Source: Alphaproteobacteria bacterium
GTDB taxonomy: Bacteria; Pseudomonadota; Alphaproteobacteria; CAAHEQ01; UBA3637
Direction: 5' to 3'
Length of the DNA stretch: 64,000 nucleotides
Assembly: GCA_017466695.1 (NCBI GenBank)
Contig: JAFTTR010000016.1
Coordinates: 68,015-132,014, forward strand
The notes under the pieces are model-generated. The model ran no database searches. It was not told the DNA's origin and worked only from the letters and a program-made list of their open reading frames with translations. Of the stretch, positions 9,102 to 18,334 are shown piece by piece; the stretch's first letter is position 1, and each line of letters opens with the position of its first letter. The translations under genes were made by a program, and so were the position numbers.

Positions 9102-10379
9102 TTAATCATTCATTTGTTTTAAATGTGTTGCAACTTTTTTTATTTGTTGTTGTTGCAATTCTTTAAGCTCTTTAAAATATAAATTATTTTCTGGCAGACA
9201 ATCTAGAATTGTTTTTCCATCAGCATCTTTATGCAAAAGTGAAGGATTAAATTTTAACATAAAAGACACCATTTCATCGTCATTTTTTAAAACAGCATCA
9301 GTTAATAATGTTTTCCCTGTTGATGAAAAGATATTATTTGCCATTGGAACGCCTTTTAAATGAAGCATTTCCATCACCTTAAAATTGCGTTTTTCATACG
9401 CATACATCATTGGCGTTTTTAAAAAACAATCTGTCTTATTGTTAATTTTATCGTCCATTAAATATGATATAATATAATCACTTGTATCATTCTCAATTGC
9501 ATAAGATAATGCCGAACGCCCAAATGTATCACAAATGGAAATATCAACATGTTCTTTTAAAACTTTTAAAGAAACAAATGTTTCTAATAATTGTTCTTTA
9601 GGTTGAGAAAAAAGATACGTTAAGGGCGTTGAATAAACACCTTCTTTTCTAGGGAAAAGTTGTGGAACACGTGAGCCGGACTGAATTAACAATGCAATTG
9701 CAGCTCCACATCCATATTTTAAAGCTTTTTTTAATGCAACAGGGCAAACTTCCGACTCGTCTTTTGCATATTTTTTCCAATTAGTAGGTAAAATATTTGG
9801 ATTTGCCCCCCTATCCAACAAATATTGTACAATATCTAATTTATCGGAACGAATGGCCATCGAAAGAGGGGTAATGTCTAACCCACCAATAGAATCCAAA
9901 TCAGCTCCTTTTTCAACCAAGGTTGGAACAAAATAATCGTATGATTTATATATCATTGCACAAAGAGGAGACATTTTTTGACTACTACATCTTGGATAAA
10001 CAGCCTTTTTTTTCAACGCCATATCTCTTTCATACGCCTCATAAGCACGATGATGTGGCGCAACTGTTACAAAACAAGGAACATTTACATCTACATCTCG
10101 TTTCAATAATTTTTCTACAAAACTACTTCGACGTAAAGAAACAGCGTGTGAAAATGCAGAATACCCGTCTACATCTTTTTTATTAACATCTTTTGTCCAA
10201 TCTAAAACAATTTGAAAAATCTTTTCACTCTCCTTTTGATAAGAAGCGTGAATGGCAACCATTAAAGGTGTTTGACCAAACTCATTTGTTTCATCTTGAG
10301 AGGCTGTTTCAAGTGCCTCCTTAATTTCTTCATATGACCCGACACGAATGAGGTCTAATAATGTTTTTTTCTTCTTCAA
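9102..10379 (-). CDS. Ankyrin-repeat protein
   Basis: 425 residues. Successive ankyrin-like units are visible, e.g. 'NEFGQTPLMVAIHASYQ', 'DVDGYSAFSHAVSLRRSSFVEKLLKRDVDVN', 'GGLDITPLSMAIRSDKLDIVQYLLDRGANPN', 'DTFGRSALSYAIEND', 'TGKTLLTDAVLKNDDEMVSFMLKFNPSL'. The C-terminus is Gln/Lys rich. There is no signal peptide or membrane segment, so it is cytoplasmic or secreted by a non-Sec route. The start is TTG with GAGGAG six bases ahead; no internal ATG has a better site. Ankyrin proteins are often protein-binding or host-directed in host-associated alphaproteobacteria, but no effector signal is visible here. Confidence 0.85.
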   Translation of the reverse strand: MKKKKTLLDLIRVGSYEEIKEALETASQDETNEFGQTPLMVAIHASYQKESEKIFQIVLDWTKDVNKKDVDGYSAFSHAVSLRRSSFVEKLLKRDVDVNVPCFVTVAPHHRAYEAYERDMALKKKAVYPRCSSQKMSPLCAMIYKSYDYFVPTLVEKGADLDSIGGLDITPLSMAIRSDKLDIVQYLLDRGANPNILPTNWKKYAKDESEVCPVALKKALKYGCGAAIALLIQSGSRVPQLFPRKEGVYSTPLTYLFSQPKEQLLETFVSLKVLKEHVDISICDTFGRSALSYAIENDTSDYIISYLMDDKINNKTDCFLKTPMMYAYEKRNFKVMEMLHLKGVPMANNIFSSTGKTLLTDAVLKNDDEMVSFMLKFNPSLLHKDADGKTILDCLPENNLYFKELKELQQQQIKKVATHLKQMND

Positions 10380-10438
10380 GAAAAACTCCTCTTTTTATTT
10401 TAACTTATTCTTTTTATATAGATTAAAAAATTATACAA

Positions 10439-11599
10439 TCAAATCCCATCTTTTTTAACATGAAATTCAACTTGGTACGTTTTGGGATTATATGAAAAAA
10501 ATAAATTTCCTTTCTTTATTTCCAAAGCATACTTACCAAAAATATCATAACGCCATCCTTGCATAAAACGAATATTCTCTTCATCAGAAGCGAACCAAAC
10601 CAACTCTTCATGCAAAGCAATAATTTTAGAAGCTGTCCCTTCTTTTACAGCAACAACATCTAAAAGTAAATGAAGCATCAACATCAAATTTTTACGTGCA
10701 CCATACGTATTTTTTTCAACAGGGATAGGATAAAAATCCTCTTTTTCCTTTTCCAACGATTTATTAATAACAGCAATCAGTTCTTCAGCTATATTATGTT
10801 TAAAAAATGTTGAAGGGATTCCTCTTAAATTTTTTAAATCTTCAACTGTTTTGGGATGCGCTTTTACAATTTCTTGCAACGTTTCATCTCTTAACACTTG
10901 CCGTTTAGAGCGATTAAGTCTCTTAGCTCTGTGTTCACGCCACAAATATAAATCTTGATACAAGAACTTTAGTTTTTCAGATTTTACATTGTATTTTATT
11001 TTTTTTGCAATTGTTGCATCACTTGGATTATAAGACTCTTCATCTAACAAAAGATTCATTTCTTCTTCAATCCACGAACTTCTGCCAGAATCTTCTATCT
11101 TTTTTTTCAAAATCAAATATACATCTCTTAAATACGTTACATCACTTAAAGCATATTGTTCTTGAGCTTCACTTAATGGACGCTTTTCCCAATTTGTAAA
11201 ACGCATTCCTTTATCTATCTGAATATTCAACAAATCTGAAACAAGCTGTTGATATCCAACACTATCACCATAACCACAAACCATGGCCGCAACCTGCGTA
11301 TCAAACAAAGGTGCTGGGACTTTTTTCATCAACATATAAAAATTTTCAATATCTTGTCTTGCTGAGTGAAAAACTTTAACAACACTTTTATTTAACATCA
11401 AATCAAATAAAGGGGTTAAATCTATCCCTTCAGCCAATGGATCAATACAAATTGCTTCTTCAGGAGAAGCAAGCTGAATTAAACACAACTTGGAATAATA
11501 TGTAAATTCTCTTAAAAATTCTGTATCAACAGTAACAAAAGGATGGGTCGCAAAGCGCTGACAAATCTCTTTTAATTCTTGACTATTTGTGACTATCAT
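10439..11599 (-). CDS. rnd: Ribonuclease D
   Basis: 3'-5' exoribonuclease that trims tRNA and other stable RNA precursors. The DEDD exonuclease domain starts at once (TVDTEFLRE with the first Asp and Glu; 'VFHSARQDIENF'; 'QYALSDVTYLRDVY' with the Tyr/Asp of Exo III), followed by an HRDC domain ('REHRAKRLNRSKRQVLRDETLQEI'). The start is placed at the ATG at 11599 (386 aa, like E. coli RNase D). The longer frame to 11635 would need a TTG and adds only a lysine-rich stretch. The upstream region is shared with the divergent prepilin gene. Confidence 0.92.
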   Translation of the reverse strand: MIVTNSQELKEICQRFATHPFVTVDTEFLREFTYYSKLCLIQLASPEEAICIDPLAEGIDLTPLFDLMLNKSVVKVFHSARQDIENFYMLMKKVPAPLFDTQVAAMVCGYGDSVGYQQLVSDLLNIQIDKGMRFTNWEKRPLSEAQEQYALSDVTYLRDVYLILKKKIEDSGRSSWIEEEMNLLLDEESYNPSDATIAKKIKYNVKSEKLKFLYQDLYLWREHRAKRLNRSKRQVLRDETLQEIVKAHPKTVEDLKNLRGIPSTFFKHNIAEELIAVINKSLEKEKEDFYPIPVEKNTYGARKNLMLMLHLLLDVVAVKEGTASKIIALHEELVWFASDEENIRFMQGWRYDIFGKYALEIKKGNLFFSYNPKTYQVEFHVKKDGI

Positions 11600-11667
11600 T
11601 TTATTGATTTTACTCTTTTTTTTATTTTTTATCAAGTAGATTTCTTAAATATTGTGCGACAAAACGC

Positions 11668-11696
11668 TTGAGGTAATTTATTTTTTGAGTTATAAT
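11668..11696 (+). promoter_or_regulatory. Sigma70-type promoter of the prepilin gene
   Basis: TTGAGG (11668-11673), 17 bp, then a perfect TATAAT (11691-11696), 33 bp ahead of the prepilin ATG. Shows that the prepilin is transcribed on its own. Confidence 0.75.
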
Positions 11697-11729
11697 AAAA
11701 GTAGAGACTTATATATTAAGGGGTTTACT

Positions 11730-12188
11730 ATGATAAAAAAGACATCACAATCAGGTAGAAGTATGGTTGAAATGCTCGGTGTTATTGCAATCATTGGGCT
11801 TATAACTGTTGCTGGCGTAACATCAATGGGATATGTTGATTCTTATTTCAGAAGCAGTGCAACTGTTATCGAAATTGATGATTTAGCAAAAGACATTGTG
11901 GATACATATTCTTGGAGCGCAAATTTTTCTGACCTAGATATGGAAACAATTTGTGAAGAAGGGATTTTAAAATGCACCAATCAAGTTGGCAAAAACCGTT
12001 GGGGGGGGGATATCACAGTTGCACCCAGTGGTGCTGGTAATAGTACTTTTACAATTACATATAACAATGTACCTCAGATTCCTTGTGAACAACTTTTACA
12101 CGCCTCTTCTGAAGATGAGTTTCATTATGTTACAGCTGAAAATATCCAATGCAGTGATAACTCTACAATGAATTTTATCCTAAAATAA
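11730..12188 (+). CDS. Type IV prepilin-like protein
   Basis: Start at the ATG at 11730, five bases after AAGGGG; the frame further upstream is not translated. The 152-residue product has a short basic leader (MIKKTSQSG), a prepilin peptidase site after G9, then RSMVEMLGVIAIIGLITVAGV with Glu at mature position 5 and a ~20-residue hydrophobic helix. The globular part contains the NRWGGDI motif and two or more cysteine pairs (CEEGILKC, IPCEQ, IQC). This is the minor/major pilin type seen in gut alphaproteobacteria. It is separated by ~7 kb from the pilus machinery genes. A run of nine G at 12001-12009 lies inside the WGGD codons. Confidence 0.85.
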   Translation: MIKKTSQSGRSMVEMLGVIAIIGLITVAGVTSMGYVDSYFRSSATVIEIDDLAKDIVDTYSWSANFSDLDMETICEEGILKCTNQVGKNRWGGDITVAPSGAGNSTFTITYNNVPQIPCEQLLHASSEDEFHYVTAENIQCSDNSTMNFILK

Positions 12189-12225
12189 TTTGTCAAGAAG
12201 GGATTTATTCATTTTATTGTCAATT

Positions 12226-12264
12226 AAAAAAAAATCCACCAAAAACTTGGTGGATTTTTTATTT
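12226..12264. terminator. Bidirectional terminator between prepilin and nucleotidyltransferase genes
   Basis: Inverted repeat AAAAATCCACCA / TGGTGGATTTTT separated by a short loop, with an A run on the left and a T run on the right, so it can serve both convergent genes. Confidence 0.85.
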
Positions 12265-12273
12265 TAAAAACTT

Positions 12274-13194
12274 CTATTCTATGTCACTTAATACCTTTTT
12301 GACATATTCTCTATTTTCTTTTGCAAAGAATGAACGTGTCATGAGTTCTCTAATCAATGCTTTTTCATAGAGAGGAAGCGTTCCTGTATCCATCATTTCA
12401 TATTTTTCTGGATCTAAAATTTCCATCTTTACAAAAAATCCTACAGCTTCACCCCCGTTATCCAAAAAGGCATTAATACCATCTGTATAGACCCATTCAC
12501 CCAATGCTAACCCAGCTGGTAACTGACCTGTTTTTTCAATTTCAGTTGTTTGTTTTTCAATCGCATCCAAACAGTCTTTAGGAAGTACAATTGGCGAATA
12601 CCCTGCAATATTACTTGTTGGATTTTTAGGTTTTTCAATTAAACGATTTTCATGAATAATCGCATTGTTACTTACATCATCTTTCACAATTCCAGTTAAC
12701 AAAATTTGTTTTGTATTTTGCAAAAATGAATCTGTAATTTTTTTAACAAATGGTATTTCTGCTTTTGTTGAATCAATTAAATCATCTGGGAAAATTAAAA
12801 CAGCATGTCTATCCATTGACAACCGATGAGCCAATCCTAAAACCTGAGCTGTTCCAAGTGGTTTTTCTTGAATAACAAATTTTAAATCAACATCATCTGG
12901 CAAAAAAGTTGCTCTTAATACATCAGCAATACGCTCCCTGCCACCTTTACGTAATTTTTCTTCTGTTTTTGTATCCGTTTTTAATGCCTCAGTAAATGCA
13001 TCAATCGTTGATTGATCAGATACGACAAGTGTGATATGTCTACCACCCATACGTACAATATCTTGCAAGACACAATCAACCAATCGAATATCTCCAAATG
13101 GCATTAAACACTTATGTGCAATTCCTTTTGAATGAGGATAATTTCTTGTACTTTTGCCAGCACAAGCAACAATAAACTCTATATTTTCGTACAT
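12274..13194 (-). CDS. Sugar-phosphate nucleotidyltransferase-like protein
   Basis: 306 residues of the NTP_transferase fold (GalU/RfbA type). The N-terminal 'VACAGKSTRNYPHSKGIAHKCLMPFG' corresponds to the G-x-G-T-R...P-K-x-x-x-P-F-G signature, but the glycine-rich loop is altered (ACAGKSTR), and 'HKCLMP' replaces the usual PK-L-P. 'LIFPDDLID' provides the metal-binding aspartates and 'EKPKNPTSN' the glutamate-lysine-proline substrate loop. The likely product is a nucleotide-sugar for envelope glycans; the actual substrate cannot be told. Good ribosome site AAAGGAG. It follows the autotransporter by 120 bp on the same strand. Confidence 0.75.
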   Translation of the reverse strand: MYENIEFIVACAGKSTRNYPHSKGIAHKCLMPFGDIRLVDCVLQDIVRMGGRHITLVVSDQSTIDAFTEALKTDTKTEEKLRKGGRERIADVLRATFLPDDVDLKFVIQEKPLGTAQVLGLAHRLSMDRHAVLIFPDDLIDSTKAEIPFVKKITDSFLQNTKQILLTGIVKDDVSNNAIIHENRLIEKPKNPTSNIAGYSPIVLPKDCLDAIEKQTTEIEKTGQLPAGLALGEWVYTDGINAFLDNGGEAVGFFVKMEILDPEKYEMMDTGTLPLYEKALIRELMTRSFFAKENREYVKKVLSDIE

Positions 13195-13314
13195 TAAAAG
13201 TCTCCTTTGATTGTTATTTTTAAATCAATACTTTTAATGTAAATTTTTTAAAAAATAAAAGCAAGCTTAAAAGCTTAAATTCAACTTTTATTTTCCTTTT
13301 TATAAAGGCGCCAG

Positions 13315-16300
13315 CTAGAATAAATATTTATATCCCATATTAATTGTGTGGCCTGTAGAAGAGGATGAGAAATCATAATCATATTTCAACTCTAATTCAG
13401 ATAAACCATAAAGCCACAATAATGACCCACCTACCGTAAATGTATCTCTATCTACATTCAATCCTTCTACAACAAATGGTGCCGCATATTTGACAAAAGT
13501 TGCTGTTGATTTAGAGGCAGTATCCCCAAATTCATGTGTCCATCTCACATGGGCTTCAGGGCGAAAACGATAGAACGGATTCCCAAAGTCAAGAGCAGCT
13601 TTTAATTCAACTGGTGTTTGTATCGAATTTAACTTAGCACTTTGTAAATTTGTCAAAGTATATCCTGCACCTTTTTCCATTACTTCTTCCATCTCTATAG
13701 ACGTATAATCTATACCAATTTTAGGAGCAATAATAAAATTACGAGTAACCATAAATTCATATCCAATATCAGCACCAATTGTATAGGCTGTTACATCAAA
13801 ATCAGCTTTTGCTGTTTCTGCTAACGATTCGACCTTTCGTTGGCTTGTGTTAGATGTTCTGCTCCATAATGCATAAAAATCCATAAACGAACGTGAGTAA
13901 TGTGGCGTAACACTTCCATAAATACCAACACCATAAGTTGTCATGTCTGACTGGAATTTTTTATTCTTCTGCTCCATATCACCTGAAGCATACATGGCAG
14001 CAACACCAAGAGAAAAGACACCAACTTTCCTATCAATACCTGCTGTAAAACCTTGCGCATCAAAATCATATCCAGATTGATTATCTTTATTATCTTGACT
14101 GAAAGACATAGCAAAAGGCTTCGCCCACATGCCTCCTCTATCAGAACGTCTTTGCCCATAAGGGTTCCGTCTTATCTGTCTAAATCCATAATAATACCGT
14201 TCATATCCTGGACGTCCATAATAGTAGGGTTGTCTTACATAATATGTGGATGCTAAATCATGTTTAACACGATAATTACGCATAGCGTTCATTTCAGAGA
14301 GAACACTTTCTTTAAATACCTTTTGTAAACGAAGTGCTGCTTGTTGCGTATTTAAATATCCTTCTGGTGAATACTCATCTAATACGGCAACAGCTTCTTC
14401 AGCAGATTGAGCAAAATAAACGTTATCAATAAAAGGATCAATTGTATAGGAGCCAACGCTTTCTCTTAAATTGGTTAACAAATCAGCAAGCGCATCCACA
14501 TTTTTAGAACGTTTTGTAGGTTCAATACCTTCTTTTAAGGTTTGAATTCCTGTTATCTTTAATGAAAGTTTGTTGTTATTTGTTGAAATATCTGTCCCTT
14601 CCCACAAGAAGGTTGTTCTCAATTTATCACTGTTTCCATGTAACTGTGTTGCTGATAAAATTTCATATTCTTGATTTGCTTGAATATCTCTTACAATGAC
14701 ACGTGTTCCATCAGCTAAATTAACCGTTCCTTGTACAGTAATTTTATCATTTTTATCACCATCAGCACGAACATCAATATAACCTGTTGAATCTGTTTCA
14801 ACTGTTAAATCTTTTGTTGTATATGCAACACCAGAGTTGACAATTGTTTCATCTGAAGAAACAATTTTTAATTCAGAAACAGGCTTTTCTTCTACACTTT
14901 TGTTTGATACAGAAATTCTTGAATTTTCATCAATAGAGAGATAGCCATTTTTAATATTTAACACACCACTCCCTGCAAGAGCTGAATAAGGTTTTAAATG
15001 AATATCATTTGTAACGTTCACAGCATTTGAACCCAGTTCATTTAAAAATTCAAATACACCACCATTCATATTTAAATTATCAACATCAACATTCCCTCTA
15101 ACTTCAAAATGATTTGAATTTACATTTAATGTTGTGTTTGTTACAGATTCACCCTGTGATAATTTTTCTTGATCACGAACAACTCTTGAAACAGCAATAT
15201 CTGCATAAGCTGAAAGAGAGGCATTTGTTCCAAGTTCTACCCCTTCTTCATAATATGTTGGATAAGTTACGCCTCCAGAAGATGGGGAAATATTTATTTC
15301 ATGTAATGCATTATAATTTCCACTTGACACTAAAATACGATCAACATAAACATTGCCTGAAGAATTAACGCTTTTTCCCTTTGCATCAATTTCAAGCGTT
15401 GTATTTACACGATCTCCATCAACCTCGTTCACAGCACCGATTTTAAAATTGTCTGTTAATCGAATAGTTGTATTGTTATCCAACATAACATTATCAATGT
15501 TTACAGGCTTATTAATTTCGATACCGCCCCTATTTACAATCAAATTTTCAACATTAATCGTATTTGTTGTTTTATAAAATTCTTTATCTTTTAAAGAAAC
15601 TTCAAGGGTTGTATTTGTTGTATTTTCTAAACGGTTAATTGGATCATAAATAACAAGTGGACCATCTTTAATTGAGGAGCTAGTTACTCTAAATGTCGTA
15701 TCTGTATTTAAATAAATATTTCCTTTAACTTCACCAGCAGCTTCTAACAATCCAACATCAACCAAAATGCTATCAACATTAATGTCACCATCCAACTTGG
15801 CGAAATGAGATTCATCCACATTAACTGTAATGTGAACATTCTTTGAACCATCTGCTTTTTGCAAGGAGCCCAAAATGGTACCAGCTTGATAACAGTGGTC
15901 ACACAAAATCGGCGTTTCCTCTCCCTCTTCTTTTGGATTGGTCAATAAAACATTCGAATCACTACCAAGCGTAATATCAGCTTTTAAACTTCCAGATGCC
16001 TCAATATAACCTCTCTCGCCCATATTAATTTTTCCAAGAGTTTGCATTGAAGAATCTGAATATAATGTAAAATCACCACTTACCCCTATAGAACCATCAT
16101 TCAAAAAATTGATGATTGGCGTAAAAATAGAGGTGGTTGCAAGGCCGGAACCTCCTCCAAAAATAACTTGGGAAGAATTACCAAGGTAAACACCCTCTGT
16201 TGCTGTTAACGTTGAAAGAACAGTTTCTTCAACAACACTGGTATCTTGCCCATCACTTGTAGAAGTGCCACTTTCATTTTCTTTTTCCAATAAAAAAACA

Positions 16301-18246
16301 GCAGGACTAATCATCATAGATGAATTATCACCCAGCTCAATCTTTCCGGTATTAACTTGTCCCCCAGAAATATTCACAGAAGCACTATCACCCATGGTAA
16401 TATTATCTACATTTAATATCCCTTTGTACACCTGCCCAGGAAGAACCTCTTTGTATTCCACAAGATCCTTTAATTCATCTGGAACCGTTGGTTTTGTAGA
16501 ATCTATGACTCCATCACCAGCATCGCCTGAAGGTGTATCACTTGTATCACCAGATGAAGAATTATTCCCAGATGAACTATCATCTCCAGATGTTCCCCCT
16601 TCATAATCTGTTCCATTTAAAGAACTATTGATAATACTTTCCAACTCTTCTGCTGTAAACTTTCCATTAGGGTCAGCTGGTGCACTTGCTTTTAAATCGA
16701 TTGCCAACTGGGCTAAAGCTTCTTCTGAAATAGTTGGATCCCTTTCTTTTATGACACCCAAAATATAATCAATTTCAGCATCACTCAAACGCCCTGCATC
16801 TGAAAGAGGCATAACTTGATACATTAACATTTGAGTTTGTGTTTCTTGAGCACTACTACTTTCACCTGCACTACTGCCCTCTTTTTTCACTGGAACATAA
16901 ACAGGAGGTTGATAGGCTGATGACACATTTAACACGCCATTATCTAAAAATTTAATATCCCCATTAATATCCACTTTTCCAGATTGGATATCCAATATAC
17001 CAAAATTTAAAAAATTAATCTGAGAACCGGTATAGGTACTATTATTTGCATTAATTAAAGAAGCACCCTCTGCAAGTGTGAGTTTATCAATATTCATCAC
17101 AGAAGCATGGGGAATTTTAGGAATTGGGAAAAAGGTCGTTTGAGGTAATAATTCTATCCCACCTAAAATATCACTTAAGTCACCACTAACACCAACAGTT
17201 GTGATTTCCATTTGGTTCAAATAATCAAAATAATAATCAGCGCCGTTTGTAACAACTGTATTTTCCCCCACCAACACATTTGTGGCAGAAAAAGTTGCGC
17301 CCATTTCATTTGAAATTTTAGAATTATCCCCAACTATAATGTTTTCTGCTGTAAATGAAGCGCCATTTGGCAAAACTTTCCCAGCAACATTTTCACCGTT
17401 TTGCTCTCTGATATAGGGATCTATAACATTTAATATTGAGGCATTATTCCCCATTGAAACATTTTTAACATCAACAACCGAGCCATTAGCTAAAAAGCCA
17501 TCTGATGTAAAAATAATATTATCCGTTGTCAGATTTGAATCAGCTATTTTTAAATCAACCAACTCAAGAGAAGATGTCGTTTCGTCAATAACAACTTCAC
17601 CATACACACCTCTAACACCATTAAAAAACGAGCCAGTTGCTGCAAAGCTAATTGTATTATTATTAACGTCTCCTGTTAGATTTTCAAAATTCCCCCTTAG
17701 GTTTGAAACAATTGCATTTGTGCCCAATAAAACACTCCCTTTAATTGTTGGGACTGTTTCAGTGGTTGTTTGAGTACCAGCAGTTGCATCTGAATCTGCT
17801 TCTTCAGATTGATCTTCTTCAACTGGCTGATTAAATATTTTAACTTGATCAACTTCTTGCAATTGTATCCGTTCAATTGTTCCTTGGTTATCAATATAAA
17901 CTGGTCCACCCGTTGTCGGATTTGTAAAACCATAGATACCAAAACCAGAAGCAGAAGAATTAATATTCCCTTTATTTACAATATCTACAGAGGCGTTTCC
18001 AGAATTAATCAAGACGGTATTTCCACCAGAACTTGAACTAATAGATCCTTCATTTGAGTATGTTATCTTATTATTTTCTTGATCGTAATATTGGCTATTT
18101 TTATCTAACACAACATTTGTGGGCAAATTAGCTTCTGTTGCATTTGCATTAAAAGCCATCAATACCGCAGCAAAAACAGGCAATGATATATAAACTTTTT
18201 GCACCCCACACCTCAAAAATAACCCTTTATTATTTTCTTTTAACAT
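13315..18246 (-). CDS. Large autotransporter (type Va secreted adhesin-like)
   Basis: 1643 residues. A Sec signal (VYISLPVFAAVLMAFNANA) is followed by a passenger of about 1300 residues made of short beta-strand repeats rich in Asn, Gly, Ser, Thr and Val, a pattern expected for a beta-helix stalk. An acidic Ser/Gly linker lies near residues 540-570. A lone CxxC (CDHC) occurs near residue 782. The C-terminal translocator of ~275 residues begins near 'GGMWAKPFAMSF' and ends in YKYLF, the terminal aromatic needed by the Bam complex. The ATG at 18246 has no ribosome site. A GTG at 18207 has GAGG six bases ahead and would give a cleaner signal peptide (MQKVYIS...), so it may be the true start. Likely role: surface adhesion or autoaggregation. 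Confidence 0.92.
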   Translation of the reverse strand: MLKENNKGLFLRCGVQKVYISLPVFAAVLMAFNANATEANLPTNVVLDKNSQYYDQENNKITYSNEGSISSSSGGNTVLINSGNASVDIVNKGNINSSASGFGIYGFTNPTTGGPVYIDNQGTIERIQLQEVDQVKIFNQPVEEDQSEEADSDATAGTQTTTETVPTIKGSVLLGTNAIVSNLRGNFENLTGDVNNNTISFAATGSFFNGVRGVYGEVVIDETTSSLELVDLKIADSNLTTDNIIFTSDGFLANGSVVDVKNVSMGNNASILNVIDPYIREQNGENVAGKVLPNGASFTAENIIVGDNSKISNEMGATFSATNVLVGENTVVTNGADYYFDYLNQMEITTVGVSGDLSDILGGIELLPQTTFFPIPKIPHASVMNIDKLTLAEGASLINANNSTYTGSQINFLNFGILDIQSGKVDINGDIKFLDNGVLNVSSAYQPPVYVPVKKEGSSAGESSSAQETQTQMLMYQVMPLSDAGRLSDAEIDYILGVIKERDPTISEEALAQLAIDLKASAPADPNGKFTAEELESIINSSLNGTDYEGGTSGDDSSSGNNSSSGDTSDTPSGDAGDGVIDSTKPTVPDELKDLVEYKEVLPGQVYKGILNVDNITMGDSASVNISGGQVNTGKIELGDNSSMMISPAVFLLEKENESGTSTSDGQDTSVVEETVLSTLTATEGVYLGNSSQVIFGGGSGLATTSIFTPIINFLNDGSIGVSGDFTLYSDSSMQTLGKINMGERGYIEASGSLKADITLGSDSNVLLTNPKEEGEETPILCDHCYQAGTILGSLQKADGSKNVHITVNVDESHFAKLDGDINVDSILVDVGLLEAAGEVKGNIYLNTDTTFRVTSSSIKDGPLVIYDPINRLENTTNTTLEVSLKDKEFYKTTNTINVENLIVNRGGIEINKPVNIDNVMLDNNTTIRLTDNFKIGAVNEVDGDRVNTTLEIDAKGKSVNSSGNVYVDRILVSSGNYNALHEINISPSSGGVTYPTYYEEGVELGTNASLSAYADIAVSRVVRDQEKLSQGESVTNTTLNVNSNHFEVRGNVDVDNLNMNGGVFEFLNELGSNAVNVTNDIHLKPYSALAGSGVLNIKNGYLSIDENSRISVSNKSVEEKPVSELKIVSSDETIVNSGVAYTTKDLTVETDSTGYIDVRADGDKNDKITVQGTVNLADGTRVIVRDIQANQEYEILSATQLHGNSDKLRTTFLWEGTDISTNNNKLSLKITGIQTLKEGIEPTKRSKNVDALADLLTNLRESVGSYTIDPFIDNVYFAQSAEEAVAVLDEYSPEGYLNTQQAALRLQKVFKESVLSEMNAMRNYRVKHDLASTYYVRQPYYYGRPGYERYYYGFRQIRRNPYGQRRSDRGGMWAKPFAMSFSQDNKDNQSGYDFDAQGFTAGIDRKVGVFSLGVAAMYASGDMEQKNKKFQSDMTTYGVGIYGSVTPHYSRSFMDFYALWSRTSNTSQRKVESLAETAKADFDVTAYTIGADIGYEFMVTRNFIIAPKIGIDYTSIEMEEVMEKGAGYTLTNLQSAKLNSIQTPVELKAALDFGNPFYRFRPEAHVRWTHEFGDTASKSTATFVKYAAPFVVEGLNVDRDTFTVGGSLLWLYGLSELELKYDYDFSSSSTGHTINMGYKYLF

Positions 18247-18334
18247 AGTTTTTTTTTATTTACAAGTAAAAATATAATCCTAAATATTTAAAAAACCATT
18301 TCATTAACAAAGAAAAAATGAAAGATAAAAAAGA

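Noticed and set aside
16265-16606. Plus-strand 113-aa frame within the autotransporter
   Set aside because: Antisense to the Ser/Gly/Asp linker of the passenger; low-complexity shadow.
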